Below, one piece after another: positions 8,002 through 15,723 of a stretch of DNA of 61,450 nt (within the stretch, counting starts at the first letter, position 1; each line of letters begins with the position of its first letter). The position numbers and the translations under genes are program-made. The DNA lies in the NCBI GenBank assembly GCA_937976335.1, contig CALJRW010000045.1, positions 1-61,450 of the forward strand, given 5' to 3'. The DNA is from an uncultured bacterium. GTDB taxonomy: Bacteria; Bdellovibrionota_C; UBA2361; CALJRW01. A model generated the notes under the pieces. The model was given only the letters and a program-made list of their open reading frames with translations, searched no databases and was not told the origin of the DNA.

Positions 8002-9288
8002 TTACCGCATTTTCTCATTAAAATCAGCGATAAGCAAAGCACGATAATTATCATCAGACCCAACATCTACACTAAATCTAAAGGAAGATTTTAATTTTTC
8101 ACCCTGCTCAAGCTTGAGACATTGTGAGGCAAATAACCCTCTAAGCCTTAAGGAATTTGGATCAAAGTCAAACAAAATATAATCGCCTTCTCCATCTAAA
8201 ATGAATTGCGTATTTTTTCTTCTAATTAAAACAGAAGATTTCGTTATCAATTCAGGATAACAAAGAGATTCGGTAAGAGGATAGTTAATCTTAATAATTG
8301 CAACTGGAAATTTACTAATTGATTTTCCAAAAATACGTTTAAGATTAGCAGATTGATACAATTGTTTTTTCGTGCTGTCTGATAATTCATAATCAAATAA
8401 GTAAATTTCTAACGCCGTTGCAGCACTAAAGTTTTCCTTATCGGGAGATAAAACCCGCTCTTTAATTAAATTTCTATATTTAACTAAAACTTGTTCAAGA
8501 TATATATTCTCATCCTTAAAAATTAATTTACCAACTCCATTAAAATCTAAAGTTTCAAACTGAACTGGGAAACCTGATCTTGATGGGGTGAAATCTTCAT
8601 CTCCAACAATACTTTTTGCGAAATTCTCAATACCACCCTTTTCTTCAATTTTCTTTGAAATAACTTCTTTAGATTTTGTTACTTCTTCGACTTGAAAGCG
8701 AAATAATAATAAACTTACAAAGGCAAAAAGGATAACAGAAAAAATAAAAGAAATAAGTATTTGTAGTAAACCAGAACGGCTACTTTTAACTACAAAAGTA
8801 CTCGATAAAAAATCATGAAAACTTTGTCTATCATAATTTAACCAGGCAATAAGCAAACCTAATCCACAGGTTAAAACTGAAAATATCTTAACAAAATTTC
8901 TAACTACAGAAGAAATAAAACTAATTCTGTTACTATCACTATTAACTACACGAATTCCAGTCAGTATTTTTCCTAAAGTACCACCATTAGCAGAACATTC
9001 TGCAATTGTTGAATAGAAAAAACCGACAAGCAAAACTAAAGCTAAAAGTGAGGCAAAAGTAAGAAAATGTATTGGGACTTCAGCCATCCAAGGAAGGCCT
9101 AAATCAAAAATTCCATAAATTTGTATTTTTTCTCCGGCGAGTTCAAGAATATTTATTAATGAAGTTTCACCATTTAGAGCAAAAAATAGAAAAAATTCAA
9201 CTAAGCCTAGTAAAACACAAGCATCAATAAGCCAGGCTATAAGCCTTCTAAAAACTCCCGCTGGTTCAAGATAATCTTTTTCTTTCAC
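8002..9288 (-). CDS. RDD-family membrane protein with C-terminal soluble domain
   Basis: A 428-residue protein. Residues 1-165 form an RDD domain (FRRLIAWLIDACVLLGL; GGTLGKILTGIRVVN; NYDRQSFHDFLSSTFVV) with three or four helices, and another helix lies near 175-195. The remaining 230 residues form a soluble, probably extracytoplasmic domain of unknown type ending in an all-beta-looking region. RDD domains have been linked to ion (Na+/H+) exchange in some bacteria, but the long extra domain argues for another role. The GTG start overlaps the end of the nucleotidyltransferase gene by 23 bp, so translation is coupled. Confidence 0.8.
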   Translation of the reverse strand: MKEKDYLEPAGVFRRLIAWLIDACVLLGLVEFFLFFALNGETSLINILELAGEKIQIYGIFDLGLPWMAEVPIHFLTFASLLALVLLVGFFYSTIAECSANGGTLGKILTGIRVVNSDSNRISFISSVVRNFVKIFSVLTCGLGLLIAWLNYDRQSFHDFLSSTFVVKSSRSGLLQILISFIFSVILFAFVSLLLFRFQVEEVTKSKEVISKKIEEKGGIENFAKSIVGDEDFTPSRSGFPVQFETLDFNGVGKLIFKDENIYLEQVLVKYRNLIKERVLSPDKENFSAATALEIYLFDYELSDSTKKQLYQSANLKRIFGKSISKFPVAIIKINYPLTESLCYPELITKSSVLIRRKNTQFILDGEGDYILFDFDPNSLRLRGLFASQCLKLEQGEKLKSSFRFSVDVGSDDNYRALLIADFNEKMR

Positions 9289-10015
9289 TTAATTCATCCC
9301 TTAATTTTTTTAACTTCTCTTGAGTTCCAACATCTACCCAGTAGGAAGATTTTATATCGTATCCACTTATCTTAACACCTCCCTTTAATGCTCCTAAATA
9401 AGCCTTAATTATGGAGAAATTCTCATCAGGATATTTACTAATAAATTCTAAAATCCTCTGTGATATTAGGTGCATACAGGAAAATCCATATAAAGAGTAA
9501 GATACGTCAGAGATAAATTGTTCATGATTGCTTAAATTATCTTTCCATCCAATTAAATTCATCCTTGAATTGAAAGCTAGATATCTTCGGCTATCTCTCT
9601 TCTGCACTGCTAACGTCACATCATTTGCATTACTAAAATGTTCTTTTTTTAAATTCTCAATATCAAACTCTGTATATATATCGCAATTATGTAAGAGTAG
9701 AGTTTTTGCTTCCGAAAAAAGTGGATAGGCTTTTTTTAGAGCACCACCTGTACCAAGAAGAATTTCCTCTTTAGAAAACAGTATCTCCATATCAAAATTA
9801 TTATTTTCCTTAAGATACTCCTCAATTTTATTACCAAGATGATGCAAATTGATAATTACTTTTTTTATTCCAAGTTTTTTAAATTTTTTAAGAATATATT
9901 CCAAAAATGTTCCATCTCTAAGCTTTAATAATGCTTTTGGTTTTTCAAGCCCTAAATCTTTTAGTCGTGAGCCTTTTCCAGCGGCTAAAATCATTCCGAC
10001 TATTTCTTTTGACAC
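9266..10015 (-). CDS. Sugar-1-phosphate nucleotidyltransferase (MurU/GMP-like)
   Basis: A 249-residue NTP_transferase-fold enzyme making an NDP-sugar from NTP and a sugar 1-phosphate. The N-terminal signature GMILAAGKGSRLKDLG followed by KPKALLKL binds the nucleotide, LLHNCDIYTEFD carries the metal-binding Asp, and ISGYDIKSSYWVDVGTQEKL is the usual end, as in MurU (MurNAc-1-P uridylyltransferase) and mannose-1-P guanylyltransferases. The size and lack of a left-handed beta helix fit MurU. It starts with GTG overlapping the TAG of the RapZ-C gene by one base (TAGTG), a translational coupling. The neighbouring amino-sugar-binding RapZ domain favours an amino-sugar substrate; this is inference. 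Confidence 0.85.
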   Translation of the reverse strand: MSKEIVGMILAAGKGSRLKDLGLEKPKALLKLRDGTFLEYILKKFKKLGIKKVIINLHHLGNKIEEYLKENNNFDMEILFSKEEILLGTGGALKKAYPLFSEAKTLLLHNCDIYTEFDIENLKKEHFSNANDVTLAVQKRDSRRYLAFNSRMNLIGWKDNLSNHEQFISDVSYSLYGFSCMHLISQRILEFISKYPDENFSIIKAYLGALKGGVKISGYDIKSSYWVDVGTQEKLKKLRDELSERKRLS

Positions 10016-10410
10016 TACAAAATCCTTTCACGATGAAGAAAGTCTATATCCAGATTTTTATTAAGGCTTAAATCGGCATTTAATCGTTCAGCCATATAAA
10101 CAGATCTATGCTGACCTCCTGTACACCCATAACTAACAAGTAGATGTTCAAACCCTCTTTCTACGTAATTATTAATAGCTAGCTCAACTAAATTTTTACT
10201 ATTTTGATAAAACACTTCAATTCTAGGTTCTTCTTCTAAAAAGTCTTTAACTTCTTTATCTTTTCCTGTAAGTCTTGAGTAAGCAGCTTGCCTACCCGGA
10301 TTAGGCAAACAACGACAATCAAAAACAAAGCCTCCTCCATGAGAAGAATCATCTAGAGGAAGACCTTTTTTATATGAAAAACTAAGTAGTTGTAGTGTTA
10401 GATTACTCAT
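10015..10410 (-). CDS. Stand-alone RapZ C-terminal domain protein
   Basis: A 131-residue protein corresponding only to the C-terminal half of RapZ (YvcJ/YhbJ family). The signature is visible: LQLLSFSYKKGLP, FDCRCLPNPGR, the LTGKDKEV stretch, and SYGCTGGQHRSVYMAERL. In E. coli this half binds glucosamine-6-phosphate and RNase E, while the N-terminal P-loop kinase half is absent here. It is the first gene of a tightly coupled operon with a MurU-like nucleotidyltransferase and an RDD protein, behind an AGGAG ribosome site. Related stand-alone or kinase-fused RapZ-C proteins occur next to MurU/AmgK-type cell-wall recycling genes; no AmgK is visible here. Confidence 0.88.
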   Translation of the reverse strand: MSNLTLQLLSFSYKKGLPLDDSSHGGGFVFDCRCLPNPGRQAAYSRLTGKDKEVKDFLEEEPRIEVFYQNSKNLVELAINNYVERGFEHLLVSYGCTGGQHRSVYMAERLNADLSLNKNLDIDFLHRERIL

Positions 10411-10550
10411 AATCTCCTATAAACTATTGATATTAATATACTTATCATTACAATTAAAATTAAGAAAAACAAGCGTAAAAAACTAAAGATATTTCTTAGA
10501 TTGTACGATTACTCTTTTAACTAAAGTACAACAAAGTTTTAAAAGGGAAA

Positions 10551-11117
10551 ATGATGAAAGACGATAGAAATATAGAAAATAAGTTTTTTTACACGCGAAC
10601 AACAAGAATTGCAGCAACTGCTACTTTAGTAGCGTACTTCACTTTTATAGCTGCACAATCAGCAATGGTTCCACTTGCTTTAGGCTTATTAACCACTAAA
10701 GTTGGAGATTTCTCAATATCTTTTCCAGCCTCTTCATTAATATCTCTTCTTGTAGGAGCAATTTTATATTTATCTTTAGCCGAATTCTTAAATTACTATT
10801 TCAAAATTGTTAGTGAAAGAAAGCTTAAAAGAAAAATGTCAATACCTCCAAGATTATTATCTGCGAGCATTGTAACCTTAGTAACATTTGGAACTTTCTA
10901 TTTTGCTAAATATGCAATTAGTAGCAACCCAAATGGTTTAACAGAGCTATTTGGTTTTACTGTCTCTGTACCAGTATTAATGAGTATTGTACTGGGATTG
11001 GTTGTATTTACAGTATGCATGGTATTTTATAATACGATTGAAGGAATAACACCTAAAAAAGCTGGAAGAATTATTTCAGAGATTTTATTTTCGGGAAAAT
11101 TTGAAGTTAAGAAATAG
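10551..11117 (+). CDS. Four-TM membrane protein, unknown
   Basis: A 188-residue integral membrane protein with four helices (about residues 16-46, 50-83, 103-125 and 137-167), a short basic cytoplasmic loop (ERKLKRKMS) and a basic C-terminus (TPKKAGRIISEILFSGKFEVKK). No family recognised. Two ATGs (10551 and 10554) follow AAGGGAAA, an acceptable ribosome site. It stands alone between a divergent operon and the arylsulfotransferase-like gene 160 bp downstream. Confidence 0.6.
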   Translation: MMKDDRNIENKFFYTRTTRIAATATLVAYFTFIAAQSAMVPLALGLLTTKVGDFSISFPASSLISLLVGAILYLSLAEFLNYYFKIVSERKLKRKMSIPPRLLSASIVTLVTFGTFYFAKYAISSNPNGLTELFGFTVSVPVLMSIVLGLVVFTVCMVFYNTIEGITPKKAGRIISEILFSGKFEVKK

Positions 11118-11190
11118 CTTTATTATTTAAAGACTCTGTGTTCCTTTAAGCTTCTAAAACTAATAAAGAGCAACCGTGAGTTTTTTCAAC

Positions 11191-11204
11191 AAGCTTATAA
11201 GCTT
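11191..11204. promoter_or_regulatory. 14-bp perfect palindrome upstream of the arylsulfotransferase-like gene
   Basis: aagcttataagctt, a perfect inverted repeat about 75 bp before the GTG start of the following gene. It could be a regulator site; nothing else supports this. Confidence 0.25.
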
Positions 11205-11277
11205 AACTGAACCTGATTAGCAATAATAAGCATATTAAATACTTGATACTTATCATTCCTGTTGATATTTAATAGTA

Positions 11278-12504
11278 GTGAAATCAAGAAAAAGAATATT
11301 AGCTGAAATCTTAACTATTATAGCTATTACTTTGCTCATTATAAATTACACAGATCTCTTTCTAGAAAAAAATACTGCAGAACTCAGAAATGAAGTAGTG
11401 CATACTGATCAAGGAAATCAATACAAAGAATATCTCCCAGAAAAATCGTATAAAGGTTTAACTTTAATTCCTGAAGCAGGCACAGAAAAAGTTTTACTTA
11501 CTGATATGTTAGGGAAAGTTGTTAAATCTTGGAATATAGATGCTCCTAGGGCGAGATTGTTAAGAAATTGCGATCTTCTCACTCTTCACGGTACAAAATG
11601 GGGCATTAAACAAAAGAAATGGAAAAGTTTAAGAAATAAAATAAGAGTTTACCATTTTAATGGAGATTTAAAATGGGAATACAAAGCAAAAAATATTGTT
11701 CATCATGATATCAAAAAACAAGAAAACGGCAATTTAGTATTTCTTGAAAGAACAACTGTTCCAGAAAAGTATGTTTTAAAGTCAAGAGATCCAAACAGAC
11801 AAAAAATTAAAATTAGAACTGACATTGTAAAGGAAATCAATTCACAAGGAAAAAAGGTTTGGGAATGGAGTTATTTTAATGCCTTTTCTATAGATTATTG
11901 TGGTAAAAACCCTTGCCCAAAACTTGATAAAAACTATGTAAAAGGCGGCAAGCTCTATGACTGGACTCATACAAATACTGTTTCTCCATTACCAAAAAAT
12001 AAATGGTATGATTCAGGCGATCAAAGATTCAAACCAGGCAACTTACTAATACTCCCGAGAAACTGGTCTACAGTTTTCTTAATCGATAAAGAATCAAAAA
12101 AAATTGTTTGGAAATATACTGGCAAATATAAAGGAGGATTAAGTGGTGGGCATGAAGTTCATATGATTGAAAAAGGGCTAGAAGGAGCTGGGAATATTTT
12201 AATTTTTGATAATGGTCGAAATGAAGAAAATTTAAATGGCTCTTCATATATTCTTGAAGTTAATCCAATAACAAAAAAAGAAGAATGGGTTTATGATGTT
12301 GGAAATGATTTCTTTAGCTATGCAGCAGGATCCATGCAAAGACTTCCTAATGGCAATACTTTAATTTCTGAGGACGTAAAAGGAAGAGTTTTTGAAATAA
12401 CGCCTGAGAAACAAATTGTTTGGCAATTTAAAAGCAATGTAAGAACATGTCGCGCGAAAAGATACTCTTTTGACTATTGTAAAGACTTAGAAAAGTTTCG
12501 TTAA
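11278..12504 (+). CDS. Membrane-anchored arylsulfotransferase-family protein
   Basis: A 408-residue protein with one N-terminal membrane anchor (about residues 7-28) and a periplasmic beta-propeller typical of the ASST family. The repeated W/H motifs are visible: IVHHDIKKQENGNLVFLE, YDWTHTNTVSPLPKN, IDKESKKIVWKYTG, GGHEVHMI, and QRLPNGNTLISEDVKGRVFEI. Family members move sulfate between phenolic compounds or simply bind aryl ligands; the substrate is unknown. It starts with GTG and has no Shine-Dalgarno; a TGA-TATTTA sequence ends 6 nt before it. The downstream region holds the tandem repeat with terminators. Confidence 0.82.
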   Translation: MKSRKRILAEILTIIAITLLIINYTDLFLEKNTAELRNEVVHTDQGNQYKEYLPEKSYKGLTLIPEAGTEKVLLTDMLGKVVKSWNIDAPRARLLRNCDLLTLHGTKWGIKQKKWKSLRNKIRVYHFNGDLKWEYKAKNIVHHDIKKQENGNLVFLERTTVPEKYVLKSRDPNRQKIKIRTDIVKEINSQGKKVWEWSYFNAFSIDYCGKNPCPKLDKNYVKGGKLYDWTHTNTVSPLPKNKWYDSGDQRFKPGNLLILPRNWSTVFLIDKESKKIVWKYTGKYKGGLSGGHEVHMIEKGLEGAGNILIFDNGRNEENLNGSSYILEVNPITKKEEWVYDVGNDFFSYAAGSMQRLPNGNTLISEDVKGRVFEITPEKQIVWQFKSNVRTCRAKRYSFDYCKDLEKFR

Positions 12505-12507
12505 GCC

Positions 12508-12545
12508 CACTACCACGTTCCCTACCACGTTCCTACCACGTTCTC
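12508..12545 (+). repeat. Short tandem repeat, about 3 x taccacgttc(c)
   Basis: Three imperfect copies of ctaccacgttc directly after the arylsulfotransferase stop codon and directly before the first 160-bp repeat. A fourth ccacgttt occurs at 12711-12718. Confidence 0.7.
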
Positions 12546-12548
12546 TCT

Positions 12549-12707
12549 GAGAGTTCGGGATAAAATATTTAATAATAATGATTTAAAATCCGCAAATATA
12601 TCTATATAATTTAAGAACTTAAGGCTTTATTTACTTAAATTCTATGTAAAAACTTTCTATTTGAAACGAAGAAAAAGCTCATTTTAAATCATTTTTTGTA
12701 TATGCAG
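12549..12707 (+). ncRNA. Candidate small-RNA unit, copy 1 of a tandem repeat
   Basis: First copy of a 159-bp unit repeated without gaps 234 bp downstream, about 88% identical by hand count. It carries a TATAAT (12605-12610) and ends in an imperfect hairpin (12659-12689) followed by six T (12692-12697). If TATAAT is a -10, the transcript would be about 80 nt. The unit has no coding frame of note. The RNA interpretation is inference; the repeat itself is seen directly. Confidence 0.35.
12659..12697 (+). terminator. Intrinsic terminator in repeat copy 1
   Basis: Stem atttgaaacga / tcattttaaat with one mismatch and a G-T pair, loop of about 9 nt, then a T-run. It could also terminate the arylsulfotransferase gene. 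Confidence 0.5.
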
Positions 12708-12710
12708 AAC

Positions 12711-12780
12711 CACGTTTTCCCACCCCCCACATTTTCTCCCACCTCCCACATTTTCTCCTCCCACATTTTCCACATTTTCT
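12711..12780 (+). repeat. C-rich microsatellite, about 4 x cccacattttct
   Basis: Degenerate tandem copies of (cc)cacattttct with cccaccccccac and cccacctcccac runs between the two 160-bp units. It is one of the few C-rich tracts in an AT-rich window. The CCACCTCCC run resembles an anti-Shine-Dalgarno sequence if transcribed on the plus strand. Confidence 0.75.
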
Positions 12781-12782
12781 CA

Positions 12783-12941
12783 GAGAGTTCGGGATAAAAC
12801 ATTTAATATTAATGATTTAAAATCCATGAATATATCGATATAATTTATGAATTTAAGGCTTGATTCAGTTAAATTCTACGTAAAAACTTTCTATTTGAAA
12901 TGAATAAAAACTTCATTTCAAATCTTTTTTTGTATATGGAG
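12783..12941 (+). ncRNA. Candidate small-RNA unit, copy 2 of a tandem repeat
   Basis: Second copy of the 159-bp unit at a constant offset of 234 bp. TATAAT is conserved (12839-12844) and the terminal hairpin is better than in copy 1: 12 perfect base pairs (12893-12904 with 12912-12923) followed by seven T. The hairpin is kept although its bases changed, partly by compensating changes, which argues for selection on RNA structure. Confidence 0.4.
12893..12931 (+). terminator. Intrinsic terminator in repeat copy 2
   Basis: Stem atttgaaatgaa / ttcatttcaaat, 7-nt loop, then c and seven T. It points toward the convergent binding-protein gene, about 65 bp beyond its stop codon. Confidence 0.65.
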
Positions 12942-12996
12942 AGCCTTTGGCAAGAAGAACTATACTCTAATCTCAAAACTTTTAGACGATTCTTAC

Positions 12997-14082
12997 TCAT
13001 TCTAACAAAATAAGCTCTCCTTTCTTGTAAAGATACATACTGTTTTTTAAACTTCTTGTAGCACCATCAGAATCTACAGTTATCACTCCTGAAAGGCCTT
13101 GGTAGTTTTTTAAGCTATAAAATTCTTCCTTAACTCTGTTTTTGTTTTTTAAACCTTTCGAGATGATAAAAGAAATATCATAGGAAGGAATTGTTGAAAC
13201 TTCAAAGTTTGGAGATCGCCCAACTCGTTTTTTAAATTTTTCTAAAAAAATTTCAAACTCTTTAGTTCGAGGTGCTTTCCAGCCAGCATTTCTAGTCCCT
13301 TCAAGAGCACTCCCTCCAGCATCTTGAAAACCAGGACTAGTTATCGTATTTAATGAATAAAATGGAATTGTAAATCCAAGTTCTCTAGCTTGTTTCATTG
13401 CAGTACCCATCTCATCATAACCATAAAAAAATAGAGAATTTACTTTCTTTGCTTTCGCTTTTAATAGCATGGATTTAAAATTTGTTTCACCTGTTAAATA
13501 CCCATCAGAAAAAGCTACTTTTACTCCAAGCTCTTTCAATCGCTTCATAGTAGCTTCAGCTGCGGTTCCCATAAAAGGATCGCCTTCATAATAAATCATG
13601 CCTACTGATTTAATACCTTCTTTTGCTGCATAATTTGCATTAAGAGCTCCAAGATCTTCAGTTAACTTAGAAACACAAATTATATTGCTAGGCAGACTTG
13701 CTATTTTTTCATCGCAATCTAGAGGATCTATCAATAAAACATTATCTTTTTCAGCTTTTGGAGCTAAAGCAAAGAGCCCTCCATAAGTAAAAATATATAT
13801 AACGTCTATGCCCTGTTCTTTGACAAGTTTATTATAAGAACTGATTGTATTTTTAGTTATATATTGGTCGTCTTCAACAATAAGCTTTAATTGTCGTCCA
13901 TTCACTCCACCGTTTGCATTAATTTCATCAAAAGCAATTTTTGTTGCTTCTACCGCATCAACTCCTAAGATTGCAGCATTGCCCGAAAGTGGCCCAATCC
14001 AACCGATTTTTATTACTTCATTTTCTTCAGCAATTAATGAACACGTAAATAAAATAGAAAGTATTATGAATAAATATCTCAT
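12997..14082 (-). CDS. LIV-type periplasmic substrate-binding protein
   Basis: A 361-residue class I periplasmic binding protein (Peripla_BP_6/LivJ-like) with signal peptide MRYLFIILSILFTCSLIA. Typical marks are IKIGWIGPLSGNAAILGVDAVEA, INANGGVNGRQLKLIVEDD, and the tail YQGLSGVITVDSDGATR. I start it at the ATG at 14082: GGAG lies 6 nt before it, whereas the upstream TTG (14094) overlaps that ribosome site. No LivHMGF transporter genes are near. It is divergent from an XRE regulator across about 115 bp containing two palindromes, so the pair may be a ligand-sensing module. Ligand unknown. Confidence 0.9.
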   Translation of the reverse strand: MRYLFIILSILFTCSLIAEENEVIKIGWIGPLSGNAAILGVDAVEATKIAFDEINANGGVNGRQLKLIVEDDQYITKNTISSYNKLVKEQGIDVIYIFTYGGLFALAPKAEKDNVLLIDPLDCDEKIASLPSNIICVSKLTEDLGALNANYAAKEGIKSVGMIYYEGDPFMGTAAEATMKRLKELGVKVAFSDGYLTGETNFKSMLLKAKAKKVNSLFFYGYDEMGTAMKQARELGFTIPFYSLNTITSPGFQDAGGSALEGTRNAGWKAPRTKEFEIFLEKFKKRVGRSPNFEVSTIPSYDISFIISKGLKNKNRVKEEFYSLKNYQGLSGVITVDSDGATRSLKNSMYLYKKGELILLE

Positions 14083-14100
14083 GTTTTTCTCCAATATCAG

Positions 14101-14115
14101 TGATAAAATTTATCA
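14101..14115. promoter_or_regulatory. Palindrome in the divergent binding-protein/XRE intergenic region
   Basis: tgataaa-a-tttatca, 7-bp arms around one base, just upstream of the ribosome site of the binding-protein gene. Candidate operator for the adjacent XRE protein. Confidence 0.35.
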
Positions 14116-14167
14116 AAAAGTAATATCTTAGTCAAAAATAATAGTTATTTATCTATAAAAACTAGAC

Positions 14168-14184
14168 AGATTTAATTTAAATCT
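14168..14184. promoter_or_regulatory. 17-bp palindrome over the XRE promoter
   Basis: agatttaa-t-ttaaatct, 8-bp perfect arms, immediately upstream of the TATTAT box (14186-14191) that ends 6 nt before the XRE ATG. Its position between -35 and -10 fits autorepression by the XRE protein. Confidence 0.45.
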
Positions 14185-14197
14185 ATATTATATAGAC

Positions 14198-15073
14198 ATG
14201 AGTAAAAATAATTTTAGTAAATTTTTGGTAGATAGTCGCCTAAAAGCTGGCTTTAGAAGTCTTGATGATGTCTTAAACTTTGCTAAAAAAAACAAGTTAA
14301 AATTTCCTTCAAAATCAAGTCTAAGCTTGTATGAACGTGGTAAAGTTTCATCCATTAAACCTGAGATTCTTCAATCTTTAGCACAAATATATGATTTAAG
14401 TTACCAAGATCTTGCGGAACTCTGGTTTAAAGAACGTTATGATATAAAGAATTCTTTTTATAAAAATAATTTTCCTGATTTTTTACTAGATGCTGACAAA
14501 AATTCCATAAGTTTAAAAGGAACCTCTGAAGACAAAAGAGATTCTATGAAAATTATTTCTCTTGAAAACTTTTCCAAGCAACAATCAAATCTTAAAAAAG
14601 GTAGTCAAGTTGGAGTAGCAGTTTCACAATTTTTAGATCATGAATATCTTTTTGAAATGGTATCTGAAAATATTGCAAAAGGAGTAAATTATTTCTATCT
14701 ACTTCCTTCTACAGAATATGCAACCTACAAAACATTAATAACAAAAGTAGAAGAAAAATATCCTAATTTATCTGGAAAAATTGATGGCAAACGCACTTTT
14801 TTTATATCTAGACCTCCTTTAGATTTCCCTATTAACTACGTTGTTTTTATAGATCATAAAAAAAATTTAAGTGGCTTTGTTGGACTCACTCATGGAACTT
14901 TAGTAAAATATATGCGAGTTGCAGATCTCAACCTTGCTTGGAGACTCTATGATGGTTTCTGTTGGACTATGTCTCTTTCTAAAGACCGAGGAATCAAAGA
15001 AAATATAGCTAGATTAGAAATTGAATTTGAACTTGATTCGCATAGGGCTCAATCTTTTTATGAATATTGTTAG
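14198..15073 (+). CDS. XRE-family regulator with C-terminal sensor-like domain
   Basis: A 291-residue protein. Residues 1-75 form a Cro/C1-type helix-turn-helix (FLVDSRLKAGFRSLDDVLNF, SKSSLSLYERGKVSSIKPEILQSLAQIYDLSYQDLAELW). After a linker (about 80-130), a 160-residue C-terminal domain follows (VGVAVSQFLDHEYLFEMVSENI, VNYFYLLPSTEYATYKTL, TFFISRPPLDFPINYVVFID) that I do not recognise and that may sense a ligand or status. Divergent from the LIV-type binding protein. A TATTAT box 6 nt before the ATG and no ribosome site suggest a leaderless mRNA. It ends 5 bp from the convergent oxygenase. Confidence 0.82.
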   Translation: MSKNNFSKFLVDSRLKAGFRSLDDVLNFAKKNKLKFPSKSSLSLYERGKVSSIKPEILQSLAQIYDLSYQDLAELWFKERYDIKNSFYKNNFPDFLLDADKNSISLKGTSEDKRDSMKIISLENFSKQQSNLKKGSQVGVAVSQFLDHEYLFEMVSENIAKGVNYFYLLPSTEYATYKTLITKVEEKYPNLSGKIDGKRTFFISRPPLDFPINYVVFIDHKKNLSGFVGLTHGTLVKYMRVADLNLAWRLYDGFCWTMSLSKDRGIKENIARLEIEFELDSHRAQSFYEYC

Positions 15074-15078
15074 AGAAT

Positions 15079-15696
15079 CTACTTTCTACCAAAAAGAGCA
15101 AAAATTAAACTTCTTTTTTCTCCACTTTCAATCCTTTCTTGCCAATGAGGGACAAATGGATCTAACAAAACAAGTGATGGTGGGGGTATTGTCAAGCTCT
15201 CAACTTTCTTATGTTGATCTTTTACTTCAAGCCTAAGCTCCTGGCCAACCCAATCTTTTTCAAGATAGATAATACCACTCAAAATAATCTCTTTATCCTG
15301 ATCTACAGCATCAACATGACGAGCCACTCTATTTCCTTCTTTAAGGATATTAATTGCAATACCACCAACATCATAATCACTGTGAGAAACAATAGATGTA
15401 TAAATTTCTATAAACATAGGATCTGAAACTAGCTCATTTAAGCTAACATTCTCCTGCTCAGAAGGTATATATCTACGATAACCAGCGTAGCCATCACCAG
15501 GATCAGCTGCATCTTCCCAACTTGCAGCTCTAACTGTTCTGTTATGTTTTTGAAGCTCCTCAGAACAAAATCCTAATTGCAACAAAGAAAGTTGTAAGTA
15601 GCCTTTATCATGGTAACTTTTAACAGCACTAGCAATAAGAGAGCTATCAGCAAAGTCCTCAAGCAAATTTAAAGAGCGCTGTTCATGATGTATCAT
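15079..15696 (-). CDS. 2OG-Fe(II) dioxygenase-like protein
   Basis: A 205-residue protein with the metal and cosubstrate residues of the 2-oxoglutarate/Fe(II) dioxygenase fold. There is an HxD pair (H127, D129 in ARHVDAVD), a distal His (H184 in PHWQER) and a downstream Arg (R195 in EKRSLIF), with sheet segments GIAINILKEGN and LSGIIYLEKDW between. No signal peptide. The substrate cannot be told. A perfect TATAAT (15703-15708 on the minus strand) ends 6 nt before the ATG with no Shine-Dalgarno. Confidence 0.8.
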   Translation of the reverse strand: MIHHEQRSLNLLEDFADSSLIASAVKSYHDKGYLQLSLLQLGFCSEELQKHNRTVRAASWEDAADPGDGYAGYRRYIPSEQENVSLNELVSDPMFIEIYTSIVSHSDYDVGGIAINILKEGNRVARHVDAVDQDKEIILSGIIYLEKDWVGQELRLEVKDQHKKVESLTIPPPSLVLLDPFVPHWQERIESGEKRSLIFALFGRK

Positions 15697-15702
15697 ACGA
15701 AA

Positions 15703-15708
15703 ATTATA
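15703..15708 (-). promoter_or_regulatory. TATAAT box 6 nt before the oxygenase gene
   Basis: Consensus -10 on the minus strand, exactly 6 nt before the ATG at 15696; predicts a leaderless transcript. Confidence 0.5.
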
Positions 15709-15723
15709 ACTGAATCAGTTAAA

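Noticed and set aside
14083..14094. TTG start 4 codons upstream of the binding-protein ATG
   Set aside because: The TTG overlaps the GGAG that serves the ATG at 14082; the signal peptide also begins properly at MRYLF. The same reasoning removed TTG 20334 and TTG 22448.
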